Shown in pieces: positions 6,186-12,549 of a DNA stretch of 21,936 nt. Numbering within the stretch: the first letter of the stretch is position 1; the number at the start of each line of letters is the position of its first letter. The notes beneath the pieces are model-generated. The model was not told where the DNA came from. It saw only the letters and a program-made list of their open reading frames with translations, and did not search any database. A program made the translations under genes and the position numbers. Source of the DNA: a virus; IMG/VR virus record IMGVR_UViG_3300007533_000367, positions 1 through 21,936 of that record; one strand, given 5' to 3'.

Positions 6186-6526
6186 GCGGCGCGGTGCCCG
6201 ACCTATCAAAAATATCAGGCCTGCGCCGGGTCCGTTTAGTGAAGTGCCTGCTGCACAAGTGGGCGACGGCGTCCCTGCCGCCCGGGCGCGAGCTCACGCC
6301 GGAACAGCAGATGTGGCTCGATGTCATCTGCCGGGCCATCGACGATTTCCTGGAGCCGCCGGGCACGCTCGGCCCATATTCGCCGCGGCACTATTTCAAT
6401 TCCGAATTTCCCTTCGCGATGCACGCGCACCTGGTGAACCTGGAGCCGGTCGCCGTGCTCGAGGTCCTCAAGCAGGTCGGCTTTACGGTCGAGCCGCATG
6501 CGCTCGCCTGCGCGGAGGCCTGGTGA
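6182..6526 (+). CDS. hypothetical early protein
   Basis: A 114-residue protein (KISGLRRVRLVKCLLHKWAT near the start, then LTPEQQMWLDVICRAIDDFL and NSEFPFAMHAHLVNLEPVAV). It looks mostly helical and soluble and matches no family I recognise. It overlaps both neighbours by a few bases (ATGA at its start, TGATG at its end), so it is part of the rightward early operon and likely translationally coupled. No catalytic or metal-binding motif is seen. Confidence 0.65.
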   Translation: MSGAVPDLSKISGLRRVRLVKCLLHKWATASLPPGRELTPEQQMWLDVICRAIDDFLEPPGTLGPYSPRHYFNSEFPFAMHAHLVNLEPVAVLEVLKQVGFTVEPHALACAEAW

Positions 6527-6897
6527 TGGCCTGCTGCTATTACCTCCTGTCGATGAAGCGCTCCAAGCCGGCCGACGGCTGCTACACCTGGTGGCGTCCG
6601 CAGCGCGCCGGCTACACGGTCAATCTGAACGAGGCGGGCCTGTACCGCGAGGCCGAGGCGCAGCAGCTGGCCGACGGGGCCGATACGTTCGCGGTGCCGG
6701 CGAAGATGGTGGAGTCCGCGACGGTGCTGCGGGTCGAGTATGGGCGGCTCGATGGCGTGCTCAAGCGGGCGAGCGATGCCGTTGGCTATTGCCCGGCCTG
6801 CCAGCAGGAGCGTCCGAGTCTGCCCTGGCCGGCAGTCGGGACGTGCGCGGCCTGCTGCAATCATCTGGTGATGCCTGAATCGGAACCCGCTGGCTGA
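6526..6897 (+). CDS. hypothetical protein with zinc-ribbon-like cysteines
   Basis: A 123-residue protein. The N-terminus MACCYYLLSMKRSKPADGCY is followed by a central region (YTVNLNEAGLYREAEAQQLA, then DTFAVPAKMVESATVLRVEY) and two C-terminal CxxC pairs: CPAC at residues 89-92 and CAAC at 107-110. The paired CxxC motifs about 14 residues apart are typical of a zinc ribbon. The start is the ATG at 6526, overlapping the previous stop (TGATG); the longer open frame upstream from 5905 is a shadow of the two preceding genes. Function is unknown; zinc ribbons in this setting often bind nucleic acids or proteins. Confidence 0.7.
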   Translation: MACCYYLLSMKRSKPADGCYTWWRPQRAGYTVNLNEAGLYREAEAQQLADGADTFAVPAKMVESATVLRVEYGRLDGVLKRASDAVGYCPACQQERPSLPWPAVGTCAACCNHLVMPESEPAG

Positions 6898-6921
6898 CGT
6901 CGCGCGGCGCGCCGGCCATCA

Positions 6922-7047
6922 ATGCGAAGGGCAGCATGGTCCGCCGCTGCCGAAAGAAATGCGGACCGATTTTTTGAATGCGAGCGTTGCGGGGCGGTCC
7001 GCGAGACCGAGCTCAGTGATTTCGCTGACGGTTGGGAGCTGATGTAG
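6922..7047 (+). CDS. tiny zinc-ribbon-like protein, possibly frameshifted
   Basis: A 41-residue frame ending FFECERCGAVRETELSDF-ADGWELM, with one CxxC. The end looks like the second half of the small zinc-ribbon proteins common in phage early operons, but the N-terminal half lacks the expected first cysteine pair. In another frame, an ATG at 6936 gives MVRRCRKKCGPIF before a stop; the two frames meet at a run of six Ts (6970-6975). Loss of one T would join them into a 36-residue protein with both cysteine pairs. So either the gene is frameshifted (mutation or sequencing error in the T-run), or the annotated frame is real but degenerate. The stop directly abuts the ATG of the next gene. Confidence 0.4.
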   Translation: MRRAAWSAAAERNADRFFECERCGAVRETELSDFADGWELM

Positions 7048-7209
7048 ATGGATCCAGTGACACTCTTGCACGAGCCGTTCTTCTGGCTCTGCGTTTTCGT
7101 GGGCAGCGTGGTCGGGAGTGTGTTCCTGACGCTGGCGATCCTGTCCTTCACGTCCGGGCCGCCGTTGGCGCCGCTCGTGACGGACGGTGCGGCCGACGGC
7201 GATTGTTAG
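7048..7209 (+). CDS. small single-pass membrane protein
   Basis: A 53-residue protein: MDPVTLLHEP followed by a strongly hydrophobic segment of about 24 residues (FFWLCVFVGSVVGSVFLTLA core, residues about 11-34) and a short polar tail ending DGAADGDC. A GGGAG about ten bases before the ATG (7034-7038) supports initiation, and the start abuts the previous stop TAG. It is a membrane protein of unknown role in the rightward early operon; small early membrane proteins in phages often act in exclusion or host control, but nothing here proves it. Confidence 0.55.
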   Translation: MDPVTLLHEPFFWLCVFVGSVVGSVFLTLAILSFTSGPPLAPLVTDGAADGDC

Positions 7210-7212
7210 CCG

Positions 7213-7410
7213 ATGGCGTGGCGCGAATCCGAGCTGACGCCGGTCGAGCGGGCGGTGCAGGACCTGCAGGTCCGCGAGGCGCGCTGCGCGGTCTGCCGGC
7301 ATCGTGAGCACGAGGTGTTCGACGGCGAATGGACCTGCCGCCAGGGGCTGCGCTGGCCGGCCGGGCAGGACCGGCGGTGCCGACGTTTCGCGCTGGACGA
7401 GTCGGCGTGA
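7213..7410 (+). CDS. small cysteine-rich protein
   Basis: A 65-residue protein beginning MAWRESELTPVERAVQDLQV and then carrying four spaced cysteines: CAVC (C25, C28), C42 in WTCRQG and C56 in RRCRRF. The spacing suggests a single small metal-binding fold. It is compact and basic near the end. It lies 3 bases after the previous stop and 42 bases before the primase-helicase, so it is part of the same operon. No family is recognised; a nucleic-acid or primase-associated role would be a guess. Confidence 0.6.
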   Translation: MAWRESELTPVERAVQDLQVREARCAVCRHREHEVFDGEWTCRQGLRWPAGQDRRCRRFALDESA

Positions 7411-7452
7411 GTGTTTCTCGGGAAGTCAGAACAATGAAAAGGGCGATGTGAC

Positions 7453-10098
7453 GTGGCGTTGATACCCGACGAGTTTATACACGAGATCCTGGCGGCGACC
7501 GACCTGGTCGAGTTGATCGGCGAAGGCTTGGCGCTGAAGAAGACGGGCGGCGAGTACCAGGCCTGCTGCCCGTTCCATGAGGAAAAGACGCCGTCGTTTA
7601 CGGTCAGTCCGCGCAAGCAGTTCTATCACTGCTTCGGCTGCGGGGCGCATGGCAATGCGATCGGCTGGCTGGTGGAGCGCGGCCACGATTTCCGCGAGGC
7701 GGTCGAGGTCCTGGCGCGGCGGCTGGGTAAGGATATTCCGCGGGCGCCGGAGACCGAGGCGCAGAAGGCGCAGCGCCGGCAGCGCGCGGCCATCGTCGAT
7801 GTGTTGGGCGAGGCCGACCGGTTGTATCGCCAGGCGCTGCGTCAGTCAGACGAGGCGAAGAGCTATTTGCGCGACACGCGCGGGCTGTCGGGCGAGGTGG
7901 CGGCTCGGTTCCGGCTGGGCTGGGCTTCGCCGGATGCGTTACGGGCGAGCGGCGTGGATGACGCGTCCCTGGTCGCGGCCGGGTTGTTGGTCCGGCGCGA
8001 TGACGGCTCGACCTATGAGCGGCTGCGCAATCGCGTCACGTTTCCGATTCGCGATCCGGCCGGGCGTGTCGTCGGCTTTGGCGGGCGCCTGATCGGTGAT
8101 GGTAAGCCCAAATATTTGAATACGCCCGAGACGGCGGCCTTTCAAAAGGGCCGGTTGCTCTATGGGCTGTATGAGTATCACACGGACCAGGACGGCGACC
8201 GGGAGTTGTTGATCGTCGAGGGCTATCTGGACGTGATTCAGCTGGCCGAGGCGGATATCAGCGCGGCGGCGACGCTGGGCACGGCCGTGACGCCGGCACA
8301 GCTGCAGGCGGCCTATCGATTCACGGATTCGCTGCTGTTCATGTTCGACGGCGACGCCGCCGGCGAGAAGGCGGCCTGGCGCGCGCTCGAGGCGGCGCTG
8401 CCGTTGCAGGACGGGCAGCGCTCGGCCCGGTTCGTGACGTTGCCGGACGGCAAGGATCCCGATGATCTGGTGCGCGAGCTCGGCCAGGCGGAATTTCGGG
8501 CGTGGCTGGATGCGAACGCGGTGCCGTTGTCGGAAAAGCTGATCGGCGGTTTGGCGAAGCGCGAGGCGGCCGCGCCGGATTCCCTCGAGGGCAGAGCGCG
8601 CCTGGTCGGGGCGGCGGCGCCATGGTTGGCGACGGTGCCCGACGGCGTGTTCAAGGACATGCTCATCGAGGAGGCGCGAAGGGCCTGGAGCTGCAAGCTC
8701 AAGACGCTACAGGAGGCCATCGCCCAGGAAGGTCGGCAGAATGCGTCAAATACGCGGTCCGGCGATCCATCACCAGTCCGGGACGGCGCCGCTCGCGCGT
8801 CCCCGCAGCCGCCGCCGCGCCGGGATGAGTCGGACCCGCTGTATTTCGATCTGGACGTGCTGCTGCGCTGTTACATCCTGATCTACGGAACGGAGACGGC
8901 CTTCGATGAGCGGTCGCGTTGCATCGTGAGCCTGGCCGCACTGCGGGCGGCGGCCAGTCGCGATACGGTCGAGGCCTGGCTCGAGCATCCGCGCCGGCGC
9001 ATCGTCGCGCGCGATGGCGTGGTGTTCGACCCGACGCGAACCGCCGACCCGCAGAAGACGGTAAATTTGTTCCGCGGATTCGAAATCGAGCCGCGCCCAG
9101 GCGACTGCTCGAAGCTGCTGCGGTTGCTGCATTACCTGTGCGGCGAGTCGGACAATATATTCGATTGGGTGCTCAAGTGGACGGCCTATCCGTTGCAGTA
9201 TCCCGGCGCGAAGATGCGCACGGCGGTGATCATGCACGGCGGCGAGGGCACCGGCAAGAACACCTGGTGGGGCGCCGTGCGTGAGATTTACGGCGAGTAC
9301 GGCGCCATCATCTCGCAGCAGGAGCTGGAGAGTCAGTTCACCGGCTGGGCCAGCGGCAAGTTGTTCATCATCGGCAATGAGGTGGTGAGCCGCCAGGAGA
9401 TGTACCACCAGTCGGGCCGGCTGCGGAACATGATCACGGAGCCGGAGTGGTCCATCAACGAGAAGCACCTGCCGAGCCGCATGGAGGCGAATCACTGCAA
9501 TCTCGTGTTCCTCGCCAACGCCCACCAGCCCGCCACGCCAAACCCGGATGACCGGCGCTATCTGGTCGTGTGGACGCCGCCGAAGCTCGACAAGGCGATT
9601 TACAAGGCGGTCGGCGACGAGCTCGCGGCCAACGGTGTGCGGGCGCTGTACGACTACCTGCTGCAACTCCCGCTGGATGAGTTCAATGAATGGACCGAGC
9701 CGCCTATGACGCAGGCCAAGGAGGATTTGATCGAGGCCTCGATGGACTCGCATGAGCGGTTCTGGCGCCAGTGGCGCAAGGGTGAATTGCCGATTGCGTA
9801 TCGGCCGTGCAAATCGATGGATGCCTATCGCGCCTATCGAAAATGGTGTGACGAGCGCGGCGAACGGGCGCCGGCCAGGGAGGCGGTGTTCCTGTCGGCG
9901 ATGGGCAAACGATTGCCGAAGCGGGTCGAGCGCTACCTCGACAGCTCGGATACCCGACAGGCGACATTCCTGGTCCCGGTCGACGACGACCTGGACGACT
10001 TCTGCCGCCAGCGCGACGGGCAATCGAAGCCGGCCTGGCTGAGCGAGCAGCTCGAGCACTTTCGCCAGGAGCTACAAGGCTGGACTGGGCAGAATTAA
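7453..10098 (+). CDS. primase-helicase fusion (CHC2-TOPRIM plus SF3-type helicase)
   Basis: An 881-residue protein. Residues about 1-100 match the DnaG N-terminus (IPDEFIHEILAATDLVELI) with a CHC2 zinc finger: C39-x2-H42 and C60-x2-C63. Residues about 140-320 follow the DnaG core, with the TOPRIM motifs VEGYLD (E256) and FDGDAAG (D299, D301). After a proline-rich linker (about residues 430-455), the C-terminal half is a DUF5906/SF3-like helicase with a P-loop GGEGTGKNT (596-604, K602) and a downstream LFIIGNEVVSRQEM block. It would both make primers and unwind DNA for phage replication, so no separate helicase is needed. It starts with GTG at 7453, preceded by AAGGG. The repeat block downstream at 10118-10377 is a fitting target. 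A separate DnaB or loader is not present in the window. Confidence 0.9.
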   Translation: MALIPDEFIHEILAATDLVELIGEGLALKKTGGEYQACCPFHEEKTPSFTVSPRKQFYHCFGCGAHGNAIGWLVERGHDFREAVEVLARRLGKDIPRAPETEAQKAQRRQRAAIVDVLGEADRLYRQALRQSDEAKSYLRDTRGLSGEVAARFRLGWASPDALRASGVDDASLVAAGLLVRRDDGSTYERLRNRVTFPIRDPAGRVVGFGGRLIGDGKPKYLNTPETAAFQKGRLLYGLYEYHTDQDGDRELLIVEGYLDVIQLAEADISAAATLGTAVTPAQLQAAYRFTDSLLFMFDGDAAGEKAAWRALEAALPLQDGQRSARFVTLPDGKDPDDLVRELGQAEFRAWLDANAVPLSEKLIGGLAKREAAAPDSLEGRARLVGAAAPWLATVPDGVFKDMLIEEARRAWSCKLKTLQEAIAQEGRQNASNTRSGDPSPVRDGAARASPQPPPRRDESDPLYFDLDVLLRCYILIYGTETAFDERSRCIVSLAALRAAASRDTVEAWLEHPRRRIVARDGVVFDPTRTADPQKTVNLFRGFEIEPRPGDCSKLLRLLHYLCGESDNIFDWVLKWTAYPLQYPGAKMRTAVIMHGGEGTGKNTWWGAVREIYGEYGAIISQQELESQFTGWASGKLFIIGNEVVSRQEMYHQSGRLRNMITEPEWSINEKHLPSRMEANHCNLVFLANAHQPATPNPDDRRYLVVWTPPKLDKAIYKAVGDELAANGVRALYDYLLQLPLDEFNEWTEPPMTQAKEDLIEASMDSHERFWRQWRKGELPIAYRPCKSMDAYRAYRKWCDERGERAPAREAVFLSAMGKRLPKRVERYLDSSDTRQATFLVPVDDDLDDFCRQRDGQSKPAWLSEQLEHFRQELQGWTGQN

Positions 10099-10138
10099 CG
10101 CTCGCGTGACAGGGTTTTGTGAAGGGTGTGAAGGGTCT

Positions 10139-10158
10139 TGTGAAGGGTACCCTTCACA
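10139..10158. repeat. perfect 20-bp palindrome within the repeat block
   Basis: TGTGAAGGGTACCCTTCACA is its own reverse complement. It is formed by a forward and an inverted copy of the 9-mer joined by TA, and is the only place where two copies face each other this closely. Confidence 0.85.
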
Positions 10159-10225
10159 GGATTTCAATAGCCGCATCATGGAGTTATGGCATGTGTGAAG
10201 GGTGTGAAGGGTCTCGGGCAAAACT

Positions 10226-10271
10226 TATACGCGCGTGCGCGCGCGTGTGCGTGCGCGCGCATACGCGCGTA
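10226..10271. repeat. 46-bp alternating pyrimidine-purine tract (Z-DNA-prone)
   Basis: Every base from 10226 to 10271 alternates pyrimidine and purine, mostly CG and TG/CA steps, with TACGCGCG at 10228-10235 and its reverse complement CGCGCGTA at 10264-10271. Such tracts take up the left-handed Z form under negative supercoiling. It directly precedes the all-A/T tract. Confidence 0.8.
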
Positions 10272-10411
10272 AATAAATTAAAAATACCCTTCACACCCTT
10301 CACACCCTTCACAGACATTGATTTTAAACGGAAAATTCTGTGAAGGGTCTCACGGTAGACCCTTCACACCCTTCACAGCACCACAACACCGACCAACGAC
10401 CGGAGAAAACG

Positions 10412-10804
10412 ATGATGACCGTAGAGACGACGACTGAGCAGTGGGCCCTGGAATATGCGCAGGAGCGACTCAAGGACTGGGCACAATGGCTGGCGAACCT
10501 GCCGGGCGTGCAGCTGAATTCGATGACGCATGCTCCCTACATCGAGGAGCGGGCCAGCGGGAAGTTCGGCGACCGGACGCTGGACGATTTCGCCATCGAC
10601 CAGACCGAGGAGGTTGAGCGGCTGATGTGCCAGCTGGCGCGCTATGCGCCGGCGCTGCACCAGGCGTTGATCCAGTGGTACCTGCGGGATATCGGGCAGA
10701 AGATGGCCGCCGATGCCTGCCGTTGCAGCGTTGCCGAGTACAAGAATCGCCGTCAGCGCGGCGAATGTTTCATTGCCGGCGGGCTGCTGAAAAAAAATCC
10801 TTGA
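10412..10804 (+). CDS. Q-like late antiterminator/regulator (sigma-region-4-like HTH)
   Basis: A 130-residue protein. The C-terminal half (EVERLMCQLARYAPALHQAL, then LRDIGQKMAADACRCSVAEY and KNRRQRGECFIAGGL) resembles the sigma-70 region-4-like HTH found in small phage late regulators and Q-type antiterminators: an initial helix of pairwise-comparison type, then an HTH and a short basic end. The start at 10412 is supported by GGAG at 10402-10405 with good spacing; the open frame upstream to 10340 runs through the repeat block and is discarded. It lies just before a candidate late promoter and terminator ahead of the lysis genes, the usual place of Q. No close family can be named, so this is a call from position plus HTH pattern. 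Confidence 0.6.
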   Translation: MMTVETTTEQWALEYAQERLKDWAQWLANLPGVQLNSMTHAPYIEERASGKFGDRTLDDFAIDQTEEVERLMCQLARYAPALHQALIQWYLRDIGQKMAADACRCSVAEYKNRRQRGECFIAGGLLKKNP

Positions 10805-10829
10805 AAGGCTAGCCAGAAACCGGTAGGTT
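10801..10829 (+). promoter_or_regulatory. candidate late promoter (PR'-like)
   Basis: TTGAAA (10801-10806) is followed after 17 bases by TAGGTT (10824-10829). It starts in the last codons of the Q-like gene. Overlapping it is an inverted repeat GAAACC-GGTA-GGTTTC (10816-10831) that could bind a regulator. The -10 is weak, so this is tentative; the terminator downstream at 10949 gives the context. Confidence 0.35.
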
Positions 10830-10948
10830 TCATCTAACCTCAACGAAGTGCGCGTGACGAATCGAGGACGGCATAATGTAACGAGATGGAGACGGAACCG
10901 ATAGACGGCACGGCGCTCTGCAAGCGTCCCAGCGCCGCCGAGCCACTC

Positions 10949-10985
10949 AAACCCCGACCGGGTAACCGGCCGGGGTTTTTCTTTT
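10949..10985 (+). terminator. Rho-independent terminator before the lysis genes
   Basis: Stem AAACCCCG (10949-10956) with CGGGGTTT (10971-10978), one A/C mismatch, then CCGG (10958-10961) with CCGG (10966-10969), closing a GTAA tetraloop, followed by TTTTTCTTTT. It is a strong terminator and lies 14 bases before the endolysin start, so the lysis genes need readthrough or antitermination. Confidence 0.85.
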
Positions 10986-10999
10986 CCCGGGAAACGACC

Positions 11000-11563
11000 A
11001 TGGCCGCATTGACCGACAGCGCAATCATCGAAAACATCCTGGACCGCGAGGGCGACGCGTTCACAGACCGCGCGGCCGACCGCGGCGGCCCGACCAAGCG
11101 CGGCATTACCCTGGCCACCCTGTCGCGCTATCTCGGCCGGCCGGCCACGGTCGCCGAGCTGAAGCAGCTGACGCGCGACCAGGCGCGGACCCTCTATCAG
11201 ACGCTCTACATCGATGAGCCGGGCTACCGCGACATCCAGGACGGCCTGCTGCGCGGCGTCGTGGTCGACTGCTGCGTACAGTTCGGCGACGACGATGCGA
11301 CGCCCTGGCTGCAGCGGGCGGCCAATGAGCTCGGCGCGACACTGACGGTCGACGGCAGCTGCGGGCCCAAGACATTGGCGGCGGTGAACCGCCTGTCGGC
11401 GACGGACCTGGCGATCGCCATCATGGCGCTGCGCATCGAGAAGCGGGGCGATGTCATCGCATCGGATGCACGGCACCGCGAGCGCACCGAGGACCAGGCG
11501 CTCAATGCCCATGGCTGGGCGAATCGGGACGGACGCATTCTGCTCGACATCATAGGGGGCTGA
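11000..11563 (+). CDS. endolysin, GH108 glycosyl hydrolase
   Basis: A 187-residue protein. The N-terminus (IIENILDREGDAFTDRAADR, then GGPTKRGITLATLSRYLG) matches the GH108 lysozyme family, where the glutamate of the EGG-like motif (here E17-G18) is catalytic and the downstream GG-x-T-K-x-GIT motif is conserved. Residues about 110-140 (LGATLTVDGSCGPKTLAAVN) match the peptidoglycan-binding domain 3 that usually follows. It would cut cell-wall glycan at lysis. The start at 11000 is the family-consistent one; the open frame upstream is in the terminator. No signal peptide, so release depends on the holin. Confidence 0.88.
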   Translation: MAALTDSAIIENILDREGDAFTDRAADRGGPTKRGITLATLSRYLGRPATVAELKQLTRDQARTLYQTLYIDEPGYRDIQDGLLRGVVVDCCVQFGDDDATPWLQRAANELGATLTVDGSCGPKTLAAVNRLSATDLAIAIMALRIEKRGDVIASDARHRERTEDQALNAHGWANRDGRILLDIIGG

Positions 11564-11565
11564 CG

Positions 11566-12126
11566 ATGAGCTTTTGGGACCAGCTCCTGGGCGAGGTTAA
11601 AGACGTCGCGCCGCAGCTCGCAGGCGCGGCCGGCACGGTGCTGTCCGGCGGCAACCCAGTCGTCGGCGGTGCGCTGGCGTCATTGGCCCGCAAGCTGACC
11701 GGCACGAAGGCGGACGGCAACATGGAGGACGCGGCCAAGGCCATCCTCGAAGACAGCAATAAGTTGAGCGAATTCCGCCTGAAGGCTCGGCAACTGGAGC
11801 TCGATGAGCTGAAGTTGCGCACGCAGGACGTGCAGGATGCGCGCAAGACCTTGCAGGGCAGCAGGGGCTCGATCATCGTGTCGGTGTTCGTCGTGCTTGG
11901 GTTTATGGCGGCGACCATCGTCGTGATGGCGGTCCCGCTGCCGGCCGGCTCGCAGAACGTCGCCTACCTGCTGCTGGGTGCGCTGGCGGCCGGCTTCAGC
12001 CAGGTACTTAATTTCTGGCTGGGCTCCAGCCTGGGCTCGAAGAACAAGGACGCCATCATGGGGAAATACGTCGCGGCGGCCAAGGCCGACGCCGCGGCAC
12101 GAGGTGATGACAAGGTGGCGGCATGA
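11566..12126 (+). CDS. holin, GTA_holin_3TM family
   Basis: A 186-residue protein. The N-terminal half is soluble with a helical stretch (AILEDSNKLSEFRLKARQLE). The C-terminal half holds two clear membrane segments (SIIVSVFVVLGFMAATIVVM at about 103-125 and NVAYLLLGALAAGFSQVLNF at about 130-152) and the conserved FWLGSSLGSKNKDAIMGK ending. This order and the ending match the GTA-type holin family. It would form the membrane lesion that lets the endolysin out. It starts 2 bases after the endolysin stop with a GGGGG Shine-Dalgarno and overlaps the next start by ATGA. Confidence 0.85.
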   Translation: MSFWDQLLGEVKDVAPQLAGAAGTVLSGGNPVVGGALASLARKLTGTKADGNMEDAAKAILEDSNKLSEFRLKARQLELDELKLRTQDVQDARKTLQGSRGSIIVSVFVVLGFMAATIVVMAVPLPAGSQNVAYLLLGALAAGFSQVLNFWLGSSLGSKNKDAIMGKYVAAAKADAAARGDDKVAA

Positions 12127-12428
12127 CGGGAGAGGCGGCGACCCGTGAAGACCTGGACCAACTGAGAGCCAGCCTGGAAAAGAAAATCGACGGATTGACC
12201 GAAGCGCTTCGGGATCTCATTCGTATCGACGGCGACATGAAGCGCATTCAGGATGCGCAGTCCCGCATCGGGCGGCAGGTCGACGATCACGAGACGCGAT
12301 TGCGCGTCGTCGAAATCGCACAGCCGAGCGCGAAACGCGCGAGTCGATTCATGGACAAGATCCCGGAGTGGCTCATCTCGGCATCGCTCGGCGGCATCGC
12401 CGTCTATATCGCGCAGCACCTGGCATGA
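12123..12428 (+). CDS. coiled-coil, tail-anchored lysis protein (XhlA-like)
   Basis: A 101-residue protein: an N-terminal coiled coil of about 65 residues (EDLDQLRASLEKKIDGLTEA, then QSRIGRQVDDHETRLRVVEI) and a C-terminal membrane segment (WLISASLGGIAVYIAQHLA). This is the layout of XhlA-type hemolysin/holin-accessory proteins. It overlaps the holin stop by ATGA and ends the lysis cassette, so it probably helps holin function. A spanin role is less likely because there is no signal peptide or lipobox. Confidence 0.7.
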   Translation: MTGEAATREDLDQLRASLEKKIDGLTEALRDLIRIDGDMKRIQDAQSRIGRQVDDHETRLRVVEIAQPSAKRASRFMDKIPEWLISASLGGIAVYIAQHLA

Positions 12429-12549
12429 GCGCGCTCGCCGGGGTTTCCGGGGGCCCCTGGGCCGCCAGCGCATACCACGGGCACGTGACGGCGCGGTTTT
12501 TGCGCGTTTTTCTGGGCTCTATGGTCTCGGCAGCATAATGGGATGATTC
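12429..12549. other. gene-free region before terminase; candidate cos
   Basis: A 121-base gap between the lysis cassette and the small terminase gene. It holds an imperfect GC-rich palindrome (CCGGGGGCCCCTGG, 12447-12460), and a near repeat GCGCGGTTTTT (12491-12501) / GCGCGTTTTT (12502-12511). Lambda-type terminases cut at a cos site next to the terminase genes, and this is the only gap of suitable size there, but no cos sequence can be proven. GCATAATG at 12533-12540 recurs at 10871-10878 before the lysis genes. Confidence 0.35.

Larger units (their letters stand above)
10118..10377. repeat. twelve TGTGAAGGG repeats; candidate replication origin
   Basis: This gene-free stretch of about 310 bases between the primase-helicase and the Q-like gene holds twelve exact copies of TGTGAAGGG. 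Six are forward (starts 10118, 10127, 10139, 10194, 10203, 10339) and six inverted (starts 10150, 10287, 10296, 10305, 10360, 10369). Forward copies dominate the left and inverted copies the right, around a core of alternating pyrimidine-purine sequence (10226-10271) and a 17-bp all-A/T tract (10270-10286). Copies often abut at a 9-bp period, and 10139-10158 is a perfect 20-bp palindrome. Iterons, a DNA-unwinding element and nearness to the replication gene fit a phage origin; regulation of the next gene is the alternative. Confidence 0.7.

Noticed and set aside
5905-6525. Long open frame upstream of the zinc-ribbon gene at 6526
   Set aside because: It shadows two well-supported overlapping genes; the real start is the ATG at 6526.
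8770-10059. 429-residue open frame on the minus strand in the primase-helicase
   Set aside because: Antisense to conserved helicase motifs, with low-complexity composition; shadow.
10119-10343. 74-residue open frame in the repeat block
   Set aside because: It is a translation of the TGTGAAGGG repeats and the CG tract (repeated KGVKG, TPFTPFTPF), with no gene-like features.
10118-10377. CRISPR array
   Set aside because: Repeats are 9 bp, in both orientations and partly abutting, without equal-length spacers or cas genes.
10373-11512. 379-residue open frame on the minus strand over the Q-like and endolysin genes
   Set aside because: It crosses a strong terminator, a promoter and two sense genes; shadow.
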